Below, piece after piece: positions 23,815 to 32,288 of a stretch of 64,000 bases of DNA. The stretch is from Candidatus Melainabacteria bacterium (GTDB taxonomy: Bacteria > Cyanobacteriota > Vampirovibrionia > Obscuribacterales > Obscuribacteraceae). The position numbers and the translations under genes are program-made. How positions within the stretch are numbered: position 1 is the first letter of the stretch; each line of letters starts with the position of its first letter. The stretch is from assembly GCA_003963305.1 (NCBI GenBank), contig RXJR01000018.1, forward strand, positions 62,001-126,000, given 5' to 3'. The notes beneath the pieces are model-generated. The model ran no database searches. It was not told the origin of the DNA and was given only the letters and a program-made list of their open reading frames with translations.

Positions 23815-25302
23815 TTACTTAGCGGCAGCAAACAACTCGTCGCTGCGTTCTTCCAGAATCGGTGCTACCTTCGCTTTCAGCAGTTTCTGTGCGAGTTTCA
23901 GATCAACGTCTTCTGGTTTGCTGATGTTCGCGCAGAGTTCTGCCAACACTTCATCGTTGGCAATGCCTGCACGCATCGCGAAACTGTAAGGCACGTTGCT
24001 GAATGTCACTAACGAGTAGCGCGACAGATATGAGCCGGGAAATTCTTTCTGCAAGACTTTCTCCACTGCTTTTTCGAGCAGGAATTGCGGAATCGCTACC
24101 TTGTCACGCATCTCAGTGAAGTTTTCCACAGCCATGTCGGCAATAGCGTCAGTGTCAACCTTTCTGCGCTTGACGAAGTCGTCGAACACTTGCGCCCAAC
24201 CGCTTGAACCTTCCTGGATTCTTCTGCTCAGCGCGTCTGTTTCCCCTTCACGCGACCGGCGATTGATATAGAGTGCACCGCCCTGCGTCAGGTGGTTTTC
24301 GATGCACTGATCCAGTATCGTCAAATCTTCAAACCCTGCATTCATGCCCTGTCCAAAGAAAGGAACGATGGCGTGGGCAGCGTCACCGACTAGCAAGACT
24401 CTTTCTTCCACATTCCAGGGGCTGCATTTGACAGTCACCATGTGACCGGTCGGGTTGTCGAAGAACGTCTGTTCCAGGTTGGATAGGAGCGGCACTGCAT
24501 CAGCGAATTGTTCGTCGAAAAAGCGCTTTACGTCTTCCGGCGTTTTCAGTTTTTCGAAGCTGACCGGACCTTCCCACGGAAGGAACAGCGTGCATGTGAA
24601 ACTGCCGTCGAAGTTCGGCAGTGCTATGAGCATGAAGGTGCCACGCGGCCAGATGTGCAGAGCGTTCTTTTCGATCAAGAACGTGCCATCTTTGCCCGGT
24701 GGTATCACAAGCTCTTTGTAGCCGTAATCAAGTTCTGATTCTGTTTGCTGAAAGCCCGGTTGTTTTGCCATGTCATTTCGAATGGCAGAGGCTGAGCCGT
24801 CTGTGCCAATGACGATGTTCGCGACGACATCGGCGTATTGATTGTCAGGCTCGTGAAACAGGGAAATCATTCCCTTATCGATGTCCATGCCGGTGCATTT
24901 TTGATTGAAATAAATATCAACCATGCCTGTCTCTTCCGCAGCTGTCATCAGCATTTTGTTCAAATCAGCGCGTGAGATGGAATTGATGTATTCGGAATCA
25001 TCTTTGCCATATGGTTGATAAGTGAGCTGCCCGTCGATTGCGTGAATCATTCTGCCGCGCATGGGAACTGCGTATTTGAGCACTTCCTGGTCCAGTCCAG
25101 CTTGCTTGAGAGCATGAATGCCGCGAGTTGAAACCGCCAGATTTATAGAGCGTCCGGCACTGACTGTTTCTGTGCGCATATCCGGGCGTCGTTCGAAAAT
25201 ATCGATGGCAAATTTGCGTTTCGCCAGGAATATGGAGAGCAGCGACCCTACGAGTCCAGCGCCGACTACTGCAATGTCAGTTTTTCTTCTCAGTGTAATC
25301 AT
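23815..25302 (-). CDS. kmo: Kynurenine 3-monooxygenase
   Basis: An FAD-dependent aromatic hydroxylase that turns L-kynurenine into 3-hydroxykynurenine with NADPH and O2. The dinucleotide loop is VVGAGLVGSLLSIFLAKR (residues 12-29), the second FAD motif is LVGDAAHAIVPFFGQGMNAG, and AGRSINLAVSTRG is the KMO signature. 495 residues is somewhat above the usual 450-480. C-terminal hydrophobic parts (SYLSRYSLVTFSNVPYSFAMRAG) are typical. It is the last pathway gene of the operon, 76 bases after kynU. Confidence 0.94.
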   Translation of the reverse strand: MITLRRKTDIAVVGAGLVGSLLSIFLAKRKFAIDIFERRPDMRTETVSAGRSINLAVSTRGIHALKQAGLDQEVLKYAVPMRGRMIHAIDGQLTYQPYGKDDSEYINSISRADLNKMLMTAAEETGMVDIYFNQKCTGMDIDKGMISLFHEPDNQYADVVANIVIGTDGSASAIRNDMAKQPGFQQTESELDYGYKELVIPPGKDGTFLIEKNALHIWPRGTFMLIALPNFDGSFTCTLFLPWEGPVSFEKLKTPEDVKRFFDEQFADAVPLLSNLEQTFFDNPTGHMVTVKCSPWNVEERVLLVGDAAHAIVPFFGQGMNAGFEDLTILDQCIENHLTQGGALYINRRSREGETDALSRRIQEGSSGWAQVFDDFVKRRKVDTDAIADMAVENFTEMRDKVAIPQFLLEKAVEKVLQKEFPGSYLSRYSLVTFSNVPYSFAMRAGIANDEVLAELCANISKPEDVDLKLAQKLLKAKVAPILEERSDELFAAAK

Positions 25303-25378
25303 GTGTATTTCTGCTTGTTTTAGAGTGGCGGAATTTGGGTCTCAATGCGCCTGAGATTTACAGGTGCGGGTCTCCTAG

Positions 25379-26683
25379 TCAGGCAAATCTCGCCAGGATT
25401 TTGGCGAAGTCGTAGACGTCTTGATACTTGACGTAAAGCGGAACAGGCGTAGCTCTGATGATGTCTGGGTTGCGGAAGTCGCAAATGGCGCCTTCACGTT
25501 TCAGGGTTTCGAGCATGTCCTTAGGATCTTTAGAGAGGCGAATCGAAAGTTGTGAGCCTCTTTCCTCTGGATTGCGCGGTGTGATAATCGTGCAGAACCC
25601 CTTGGGCAACTGGTCCAGCAGATATTCCAGGTAGCCTGTGATGCGGACGCTTTTCTCGCGAATCGCTTTCATGGTGGCTTCGTCAAAAATCTCTAGAGAG
25701 GCTCTTAGCGCGGCCAATTGAAAGATTGGCGGATTGCTCAGTTGCCATCCTTCCGCTCCAGGAATTGGGTCGAATACCGGACCCATCTTGAAACGGTCTT
25801 TCTTATTGTGGCCCCACCAGCCTGCGAAGCGTGGCAGGTCGAAGCTCGTTGCATGTTTTTCATGCACGAAGCATCCAGACAATCCACCAGGGCCGGCGTT
25901 CAAATATTTGTAGCTGCACCAGACGGCAAAATCCAGGTCCCAATCGTGCAGCTTGAGCAACAAGTTTCCGGCGCCATGCGCTAAATTCAAGCCGATCAGG
26001 CAACCTTTGGCACGGGCTGCTTTGACAATCTTTTCCACTTCAAACGCCTGACCCGTCAAGTAATTGACGTCACCAAGCATAACCAGTGCGACCTTGTCGC
26101 CCTCTCTATCGATGACATCGAGAATGTCATCTGTGCGCAGAATCGATTCACCGTCGCGCGGTGTAAGCTCTATGATCGCTTGCGCCGGATCATAACCGTG
26201 AAATTTCGCCTGCGATGCGACCGCGTATTGATCGGATGGAAAGGCACCAGATTCGGTGATAATTTTGAATCGGTCTTTAGTCGGTCTGTAAAAGGAAACC
26301 ATCATCAGGTGCAGATTGACAGTGAGGGTGTTCATGACCACAACTTCGCCAGGCTTTGCACCGACCAGTCGCGCCGACATATCGGTGACATTTTCGTGGT
26401 AGGGCAACCAGGGGTACTTCGCCTCGAAGTGACCTTCCACACCCAATCTTGCCCAATCATCCAGTTCTTGCTCGATGTATGTTCGCGCTTTACGAGGTTG
26501 CAATCCGAGTGAGTTTCCCGCCAGGTAGATGCTTTCTTTTCTCTCTCCAGCGGCTGGAATCAAAAACTGCTCGCGATAGTGTCTGAGTGGATCCTGTGCA
26601 TCCATCGCCACCGCAAAATCGATCGAGTCTTCATACTGAATTGTTGACGAACCCGCGAGCGAAGACTGTTTAGTGCTAGACAT
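25379..26683 (-). CDS. kynU: Kynureninase
   Basis: A PLP fold-type I enzyme that cleaves (3-hydroxy)kynurenine to (3-hydroxy)anthranilate and alanine. The PLP lysine lies in VWCSYKYLNAGPGGLSG; other typical motifs are IYLAGNSLGLQPRKA near the start, SGAFPSDQYA, LNLAHGAGN and RFAGWWGHNK. 434 residues is normal. Its start overlaps the end of the ACMSD gene by eight bases, which supports coupled translation. Confidence 0.95.
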   Translation of the reverse strand: MSSTKQSSLAGSSTIQYEDSIDFAVAMDAQDPLRHYREQFLIPAAGERKESIYLAGNSLGLQPRKARTYIEQELDDWARLGVEGHFEAKYPWLPYHENVTDMSARLVGAKPGEVVVMNTLTVNLHLMMVSFYRPTKDRFKIITESGAFPSDQYAVASQAKFHGYDPAQAIIELTPRDGESILRTDDILDVIDREGDKVALVMLGDVNYLTGQAFEVEKIVKAARAKGCLIGLNLAHGAGNLLLKLHDWDLDFAVWCSYKYLNAGPGGLSGCFVHEKHATSFDLPRFAGWWGHNKKDRFKMGPVFDPIPGAEGWQLSNPPIFQLAALRASLEIFDEATMKAIREKSVRITGYLEYLLDQLPKGFCTIITPRNPEERGSQLSIRLSKDPKDMLETLKREGAICDFRNPDIIRATPVPLYVKYQDVYDFAKILARFA

Positions 26684-27722
26684 TCTTTACCGCTAACTCC
26701 GTGGCGAGGGCGAAATCTTGCTCCGTTTTTCCCAGCCATTGCAGTGCTGTTCCGTAGAGAAGACGCTTGCGTGTATTTTCCGAGAATTCCGAAATCGATT
26801 CGATCAGTTTCCCTGGTTCCTCTTCGCCGAGCGGGAACGGATAATCTGTTCCCAGGGCGATGCACTTCTCTCCGTACACACTGACCAGATACTTGAGCAT
26901 CTGAGCGTCGTGAACGAGAGAATCAACGAAAAATCTTCCTAAGTATGCGCGCGGATTTTTGTCGTTGTCGATTGCGCATAGATCGGGTCTGGCATGAAAG
27001 CCGTGTTCGATTCGCCCGATTGTTCCTGTAAAGGCACCACCACCGTGTGCGAAGCAGACACGCAGGTTTGGCAGCCTTTCCAGCACTCCGCCGAAGATCA
27101 TCGAACAGATTGCCAGAGAAATTTCAGCGGGCATGCCGACGAGCCACGGCAGCCAATACTTCTGCATTTTTGCCTCGCCCATCATGTCCCATGGATGTAC
27201 GAAGATAGCGGCGCCCAGCTCCTCTGCTGCCTGAAATATGGGGAAGAGATGTTCGTCGCTCAAATTCCAATCATTCACATGCGATCCAATTTGCACGCCG
27301 GCAAAATTGAGGTCGCGCATGCAACGTTCTAATTCTTTGATGGCGTGGGCGGGAGACTGCATCGGCAGCGTGCCCAGCCCAACGAAACGTTTCGGATTGG
27401 CGCGCACAACTTCGGCGATATGGTCATTTAGAAACTGTGAGAGATACATCGTATCTTCGACTTTTGCCCAGTAGCTGAACATAACAGGCACTGTCGAAAG
27501 CACTTGCACGTTCACTCCGTGCTTGTCTGCATCGGTAAGCCTTGTTAGCGGATCCCAGCAATTGCTCTCGATTTCGCGAAAGAATTTTCCGTCATCGCGA
27601 ATCATGCGCGCACAGCAGGGCTTGTGATGTTCCAGTGTGATGAATCCGCCGTAGCCGAACTTTTGTTTCAAATCTGGCAAATCACGCGGCAAGATATGCG
27701 TGTGGACATCAATTTTTTGCAT
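26676..27722 (-). CDS. 2-amino-3-carboxymuconate-6-semialdehyde decarboxylase (ACMSD)
   Basis: A zinc amidohydrolase-fold decarboxylase. The metal motif IDVHTHILP opens the protein, with VHPWDM, CFAHGGGAF and GTDYPFPLGE as the later ligands; the length of 348 and the RDDGKFFREIESNCWD segment fit ACMSD closely. It removes CO2 from the ring-opened product of 3-hydroxyanthranilate, which steers carbon toward 2-aminomuconate and away from quinolinate and NAD. It overlaps the dioxygenase gene by 14 bases and kynU by 8. Confidence 0.94.
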   Translation of the reverse strand: MQKIDVHTHILPRDLPDLKQKFGYGGFITLEHHKPCCARMIRDDGKFFREIESNCWDPLTRLTDADKHGVNVQVLSTVPVMFSYWAKVEDTMYLSQFLNDHIAEVVRANPKRFVGLGTLPMQSPAHAIKELERCMRDLNFAGVQIGSHVNDWNLSDEHLFPIFQAAEELGAAIFVHPWDMMGEAKMQKYWLPWLVGMPAEISLAICSMIFGGVLERLPNLRVCFAHGGGAFTGTIGRIEHGFHARPDLCAIDNDKNPRAYLGRFFVDSLVHDAQMLKYLVSVYGEKCIALGTDYPFPLGEEEPGKLIESISEFSENTRKRLLYGTALQWLGKTEQDFALATELAVKNV

Positions 27723-28233
27723 TTGGCTTCATCATCTTTGTGCCGCATTTTTTGCAGGTTGTGTGCTCGTCGTTGGCGTAAAAACGATCAAATATTGGAG
27801 GGAATTCTTTGACTATATCGGTGAGGTGAAATGACTCAGAGTACAGTTTTGTAGCGCAATTCTGGCAGTGCCACTGGAACGTGTCGAGTTCGTCCGGAGT
27901 TCGCTTTTTCTCGAGCACCAGCCCGACTGTGTTGGCTGGACGTTGCGGACTGTGTGGCATTCCGGCCGGAAGCAAAAATATTTCACCGGCGCGAATCGGT
28001 ACATCGACAAATTTTCCGTCGTCGATAACTTTCAAAACCATGTCGCCTTCTATCTGGTAGAAAAATTCTTCGCCTTGATTGACGTGATAGTCGTTACGCG
28101 AATTTGGACCGCCGACCACCATAACGATAAATTCTCGGTCTTCCCAGACCACCTGATTGCCAACTGGCGGCTTGAGTAGATGACGATTGTCATCAATCCA
28201 CTGCTTGAAATTGATCGGTGCGAGTCTGCTCAT
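27709..28233 (-). CDS. nbaC: 3-hydroxyanthranilate 3,4-dioxygenase
   Basis: A cupin dioxygenase that opens the ring of 3-hydroxyanthranilate. The iron ligands are in NDYHVNQGEEFFYQIEG and PHSPQRP. The C-terminal CxxC pairs (HCQNC and CKKC) form the extra rubredoxin-like metal site found in bacterial enzymes. 174 residues is normal for the single-domain form. First gene of the kynurenine operon, with AGGAGAT as ribosome site. The symbol follows the 2-nitrobenzoate pathway naming; haaO is also used. Confidence 0.93.
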   Translation of the reverse strand: MSRLAPINFKQWIDDNRHLLKPPVGNQVVWEDREFIVMVVGGPNSRNDYHVNQGEEFFYQIEGDMVLKVIDDGKFVDVPIRAGEIFLLPAGMPHSPQRPANTVGLVLEKKRTPDELDTFQWHCQNCATKLYSESFHLTDIVKEFPPIFDRFYANDEHTTCKKCGTKMMKPNAKN

Positions 28234-28260
28234 CTGATCTCCTGAACGTGGAGCGCGGCT

Positions 28261-28290
28261 ATTTTACCGCTCGCGACAATGGCGGATCAA
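28261..28290 (-). promoter_or_regulatory. Putative promoter of the kynurenine operon
   Basis: Read on the reverse strand: TTGATC (28285-28290), an 18-base spacer, then TAAAAT (28261-28266), 28 bases before the dioxygenase start. I see no operator dyad next to it. Confidence 0.4.
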
Positions 28291-28664
28291 GCAAATGCGG
28301 TGATTCGAACTTCAAGTGCTGGCGAAAGCGGCAATTGGCTTGCTGTTCCGATTTCTGATGATTTTATGAAGGATGTTGGAATGCCCGTCGATAGGCGAGG
28401 CGACGTCAGACAAGGTCGTCGACGACGGCGTCGGGGTCGGAGTCGAGGCAGTGCTGTCTTGTACACAAGCTGAACGAATGAGGCGAGCGCTAGCAGACCA
28501 GTACTAGCAGATCAGACTAGCAGGCCAGTGCTGGCAGGACAGTGAGTGGTAGCAGGCCAGTGAAAGGCATGGTGATTGTACGAGATTTTCAGTCGGCAAT
28601 TTTACCTGGGTTTGACGGGCTCATTGATAGCTTGGACTGAGAAGCGATTTGCCGGAGAAACCTC
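28291..28664. other. Intergenic stretch with short repeats
   Basis: This gap holds an open frame of 64 codons from 28279 whose product is Arg-rich and unconvincing, and a block of degenerate TAGCAG repeats at 28490-28562. The ribosome site of the next gene (CCGGAGA) ends the stretch. Confidence 0.4.
28490..28562. repeat. Degenerate 13-18 bp repeats, TAGCAGRCCAGT type
   Basis: Five copies of (C/G)T(A/G)GCAGNYCAG(T/A) follow each other at about 28490, 28504, 28517, 28531 and 28549. They lie outside genes, upstream of the beta-helix protein gene. Confidence 0.6.
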
Positions 28665-29639
28665 ATGGGAATTGAACAGGGAATTGCGGCGGCGGAGAAG
28701 GTTATTCCACTAATTGAAAAGGCTGGCGTATCCAGTGCTGACATCCCTCTGGCAGACGAGGTAATCGCGCAACTGACAGCGATTAAGAAGAGCCTGAGTT
28801 CAGTTCCCAGTGGCGCAGTTGGTCCGCACATCAAAGTCCCGGAAGGTTTCCCGACATACATTTCAAACGATAGCCGGCTTGGAGTCTTGCCTGGTCAAGA
28901 TGCTATGTCCTGGGAATCGTATGCAGCGCACTTCAAACAAGATCCTGTTGTCGGACTGATACGCGACTCAGGACCCCAGAGTGTGAATAGAATCAGCAGC
29001 ACTACCATGGGTCCCGGATTCAAGCTCGATGGAAACTTGAGAATTGATGGTTCACCGGAATCTCCAGTCAGCATCGGTAACCACTTTATACAACGCCTGC
29101 CGGTAAGCATAAGTGCAGGCTCCAAATTAGGAGACAATGTCGTTCTAGGCAGCCGCGTCGACCGGCTTGCCCCGGAAATAACCATTCACCCTTCCGTGAG
29201 CCTGGGCAACGGAACGCGCCTGCTTGGGGGAAACATCAAGTTATTTGAGGCGACAGTCGGTCCTGGTGTCATTATCAAAGAAGGTGCTCAGGTCTACATG
29301 AGCGCACTGGGCAAAGGATCTCAGATCGGCGAAAGAAGTTACGTTTCCGGCGCCTCGACGGGATCATACGCTCACATCGGTGCAGATGCGCAGGTGCTGG
29401 CCTCGCAAGTTGGTAAACAGGCAGAAATAGGTGAAGGTGCGATTGCGTCTAACTCAACTTTAGGAGATAGAGCGGAGATCGGCGCCGGTGCAAAGGTGAC
29501 ATATTCAAAACTAGGACCGGATGTTCGCATTGCTCCAGGTCGCGTTGTCTCGGGAGAACACCATCAGGTGTTCCACGCTCCTGCCACAGATCCGCGCCAA
29601 TTCGCAAACTGGTCGTTGCCGCCCGCCCCTCACTGGTAG
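28665..29639 (+). CDS. Left-handed beta-helix (hexapeptide-repeat) protein
   Basis: 324 residues. A helical N-terminus of about 50 residues and a linker come before about 180 residues of hexapeptide-like turns (IGNHFIQRLPVSISAGSKLG, VSLGNGTRLLGGNIKLFEA, IGEGAIASNSTLGDRAEIG), the pattern of left-handed beta-helices in acyl- and nucleotidyl-transferases. No catalytic His or partner domain is clear, so it may be structural. No signal peptide. The ATG lies eight bases behind CCGGAGA. I cannot assign a substrate. Confidence 0.65.
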   Translation: MGIEQGIAAAEKVIPLIEKAGVSSADIPLADEVIAQLTAIKKSLSSVPSGAVGPHIKVPEGFPTYISNDSRLGVLPGQDAMSWESYAAHFKQDPVVGLIRDSGPQSVNRISSTTMGPGFKLDGNLRIDGSPESPVSIGNHFIQRLPVSISAGSKLGDNVVLGSRVDRLAPEITIHPSVSLGNGTRLLGGNIKLFEATVGPGVIIKEGAQVYMSALGKGSQIGERSYVSGASTGSYAHIGADAQVLASQVGKQAEIGEGAIASNSTLGDRAEIGAGAKVTYSKLGPDVRIAPGRVVSGEHHQVFHAPATDPRQFANWSLPPAPHW

Positions 29640-29644
29640 CCTCT

Positions 29645-29704
29645 GCACAAGGCTTCGGATGGATTAGATGTTTCGCACAAGGCTTCGGATCGATTAGATG
29701 TTTC
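29645..29704. repeat. Two 30-bp direct repeats after the beta-helix gene
   Basis: GCACAAGGCTTCGGATSGAT plus ten more bases occurs twice, at 29645-29674 and 29675-29704, with one mismatch. It lies between convergent genes. Confidence 0.8.
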
Positions 29705-29713
29705 GATCGTTCA

Positions 29714-30124
29714 TTATTCCGGCGTCTGCGGCAGGCGCTGTCCTTTTTCTGCCAGGCGAATGTTTATGTAGGGCACAAGCTCACGCTTGAGCTGAGAGGG
29801 CTCCAGTGGATAGTTTAGAACCGCGTCAGCACCAAGATTCGATGCTCTAGTCTGAATCGCGTCGTCGATGCCTGGCTCGATGAACAGAAAGGGTATATTG
29901 CGCAACTCTTCATCAGCTTTGACTTCGCCAAGGAAGCTCCAACCGTCGCCGTCGTGCATTTCAAATGCACTGAGAATGACGTCCGGCAGATTTTTTTGAG
30001 CTAGAAAGACGGCAAGCGTCATTGAGGTGGCGCGAACGATCTCGCAGTCAAGGTCTTCGAACGCTTCCCTCGCCAGGTCTGAATATTCGAGGTTACTGCT
30101 TGCGACAAGAATGTGAATTGTCAT
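29714..30124 (-). CDS. Degenerate response-regulator receiver domain
   Basis: A stand-alone CheY-like fold of 136 residues: HILVASSNLEYSDLAREAFEDL, LPDVILSAFEMHDGDGWSFL, RNIPFLFIEPG and LGADAVLNYPLEPSQL fall in the receiver order. The acidic pair of strand 1 is SSN, the phospho-acceptor position after VILS is Ala (A53) in place of Asp, and the conserved Lys before Pro is replaced by Tyr. It should not be phosphorylated and probably acts by protein contact. No histidine kinase lies near. It is divergent from an aldo/keto reductase gene. Confidence 0.8.
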   Translation of the reverse strand: MTIHILVASSNLEYSDLAREAFEDLDCEIVRATSMTLAVFLAQKNLPDVILSAFEMHDGDGWSFLGEVKADEELRNIPFLFIEPGIDDAIQTRASNLGADAVLNYPLEPSQLKRELVPYINIRLAEKGQRLPQTPE

Positions 30125-30246
30125 TTCAACCGTTTGCCCCGCAGCGACTTGCTTTTGCTTCCTTATGTATTGTCGCTTTTACATAGCTGATTTTCCATCC
30201 TTGAGAAGAAGTAGAATTGTGAACTCGCAACTTCTGAGGGCAGGTC

Positions 30247-31146
30247 ATGGATAAGAAACCGTTCGGCAAGACTGGTATGAACGTGGCAGCGTTGGGCTTT
30301 GGCGGCGGCGAAATTGGATACGAGGGGGCGGCCCACGCGACTGTAAAGGAACTTCTCACTGCTGCGCTAGATGAAGGCCTGAATGTCATCGATACTGCTG
30401 AGTGTTACGTCGACAGCGAGGAAAAAATCGGTGAAGCAGTCAGCCACCGCCGAAATGACTTTTATCTTTTTACCAAGTGCGGGCACGGCGACACATACGC
30501 TGAAGACAAGTGGTCGAAGAAAGACATTACGAAGAGCATTGAGCGCAGTTTGAAGCGCTTGAAAATGGATTATGTAGACCTGGTGCAATTGCACAGTTGC
30601 AACGAGGCAATTCTGCGCAAGGGCGAAGTTATTGAAGCTTTGCAGGAAGCTAAAAAGGCTGGAAAGACCAGATTCATCGGGTATAGCGGCGATGGTACAG
30701 ATGCTGTCTATGCCATCAGTACTGGTGCGTTCGATACGTTGCAGACTTCCGTAAATATTGCCGACCAGCAATGCATCGAACAGACGATTCCGCTTGCAGT
30801 GGCTCGCGGCATGGGAATTATTGCTAAGCGTCCGATCGCGAATGCTGCCTGGACGTTTAAAACAAAACCGGAGAATACCTACATTCAACCTTACTGGCAG
30901 CGGTTTCAACAGTTGAAGTACGACTTCACTTTGAATGGCGATGTTGGTGCCGCCGTGGAAAAAGCATTGCGATTCACGCTCAGTGTTCCAGGTGTGAATG
31001 TCGCTATCGTAGGCACAAAGCGTCCTGGCAGATGGCGTGAAAACGCACAGTTGTTAGAAAAGGGACCGCTCACCGAGGAAGAATTCGCGGCCATTCGACA
31101 GGTCTGGTTTGAAAGATCGAACGATGAATGGGTTGGACAGGTGTAG
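30247..31146 (+). CDS. Aldo/keto reductase
   Basis: NADPH-dependent oxidoreductase of the AKR superfamily, 299 residues. The start KPFGKTGMNVAALGFGGGEIG is typical; the catalytic Asp and Tyr lie in NVIDTAECYVDSEEKIG, the Lys in YLFTKCGHG, and the His-like position in VDLVQLHSC. The cofactor motif near the end is VAIVGTKRPGRWRENA. The substrate is unknown. It is the only gene of its unit. Confidence 0.9.
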   Translation: MDKKPFGKTGMNVAALGFGGGEIGYEGAAHATVKELLTAALDEGLNVIDTAECYVDSEEKIGEAVSHRRNDFYLFTKCGHGDTYAEDKWSKKDITKSIERSLKRLKMDYVDLVQLHSCNEAILRKGEVIEALQEAKKAGKTRFIGYSGDGTDAVYAISTGAFDTLQTSVNIADQQCIEQTIPLAVARGMGIIAKRPIANAAWTFKTKPENTYIQPYWQRFQQLKYDFTLNGDVGAAVEKALRFTLSVPGVNVAIVGTKRPGRWRENAQLLEKGPLTEEEFAAIRQVWFERSNDEWVGQV

Positions 31147-31153
31147 TTCGAGT

Positions 31154-32161
31154 CTAGTTCGACTTCTGCTGCTGGTCAGTAACATCCACAATTTTGTTGG
31201 TGTCAGGCTGTGGCTCGGTTTGTTTGGCAAGCCAATCATCTATTTGACCCATGATTTTGGGATCGGTGTGGGTCGTTTCAAGCAACAGATGCCCTTTTTC
31301 CGGCGCAATATAGATCGTTTGTTTCTGTGAGCCGGTCGATTTCATGAATGCTTCGATTCCATCTGCTTTGTAGATTTGATCTTTGGCTCCAGCCACTACA
31401 AGTAGTGGCATTTCAGCAGGTATGCGTTCAGCATCTTTGAGTGCTTCAGAATTCGTGCGCATGCTCTTGATCAAGTCAGCAGCGCTGAATCTGCGATTAA
31501 TCATTGGATCTGCCATGTAATGCTCGGTGACAGTCTTGTCATCTGACAAATATGGCGCAATGTATTTGTCCAGATCCCGAGGTTTGTATGGATCGTGCCA
31601 GAGCTTGACGACATCTACAGCCATTCCTGGGCTCGGGTGCATTGCTTTTTTAATACAGGGGCTGGATAAAATCGCTCCGTCTGCCAGTTCCGGTCTGTTT
31701 GCTACAAGCCACAAAGCCATGTTCGACCCGAGGCTTTCGCCCATGCAGAAGATTTTGTCGTGCGGGTGAATTCGTCTGAGCATACCGAGCACTTCGGCTA
31801 TGTCTTCTTTACTTTGCGTGTAGTGAATGGCAGAGTCGCCGCCGAATTTGTCATTCTCCTTTTGCCAGCGTCCGAAACCACGCATGTCGAGCGCATAGAC
31901 GTGATAGCCCTCCGACGCGAGATGGCGGGCGAGATGATCGAAGGTGCCGGAGTAGAGCGTCGCTCCATGAATGCCGAAAATGATGGCTTTGGTGGGCACT
32001 GCATCATCTTTCCACTCCATGACAGGGAGCTTCAGATCAAGACCGACCGGGGATTCTTGAATTTGCACCGGCTCAGCTTTGGCGGCGTGTGCGAACGTGA
32101 ACGAGGCGAAAATTGCAGCGAGTGTCGCAGTTACTGTCAGTTTTGTGGAGCGCGTTTTCAT
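31154..32161 (-). CDS. Exported alpha/beta hydrolase (lysophospholipase-like)
   Basis: Signal peptide at residues 1-29 (LTVTATLAAIFASFTFAHAAKA). Then an alpha/beta hydrolase of the monoacylglycerol-lipase group: FGIHGATLYSGTFDHLARHLA, YALDMRGFGRW, nucleophile elbow CMGESLGSN (Ser), Asp in VVAGAKDQIYK and His in PEKGHLLLETTH. The triad is complete. The enzyme should act on lipids or esters in the periplasm. It faces the AKR gene tail to tail with seven bases between. Confidence 0.88.
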   Translation of the reverse strand: MKTRSTKLTVTATLAAIFASFTFAHAAKAEPVQIQESPVGLDLKLPVMEWKDDAVPTKAIIFGIHGATLYSGTFDHLARHLASEGYHVYALDMRGFGRWQKENDKFGGDSAIHYTQSKEDIAEVLGMLRRIHPHDKIFCMGESLGSNMALWLVANRPELADGAILSSPCIKKAMHPSPGMAVDVVKLWHDPYKPRDLDKYIAPYLSDDKTVTEHYMADPMINRRFSAADLIKSMRTNSEALKDAERIPAEMPLLVVAGAKDQIYKADGIEAFMKSTGSQKQTIYIAPEKGHLLLETTHTDPKIMGQIDDWLAKQTEPQPDTNKIVDVTDQQQKSN

Positions 32162-32288
32162 TTAAGTTTCAGGGGTTCCCGAAAAGTCTGCTTGAGGACC
32201 TTGGCACACAGTTGATCCTATCTCATGTGCCTTTAATATTCCCAGCTCGAGCGCTTAAGGTACACGATGCGCAATAGTCAAGAAGGCG

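Noticed and set aside
28279-28473. 64-codon forward frame
   Set aside because: Arg-rich tail (GRRRRRRGRSRG), overlap with the kynurenine operon promoter, and no ribosome site make a real gene unlikely.
28490-28562. CRISPR array
   Set aside because: Repeats are only 13-18 bp, degenerate and without regular spacers, and no cas gene is in the window.
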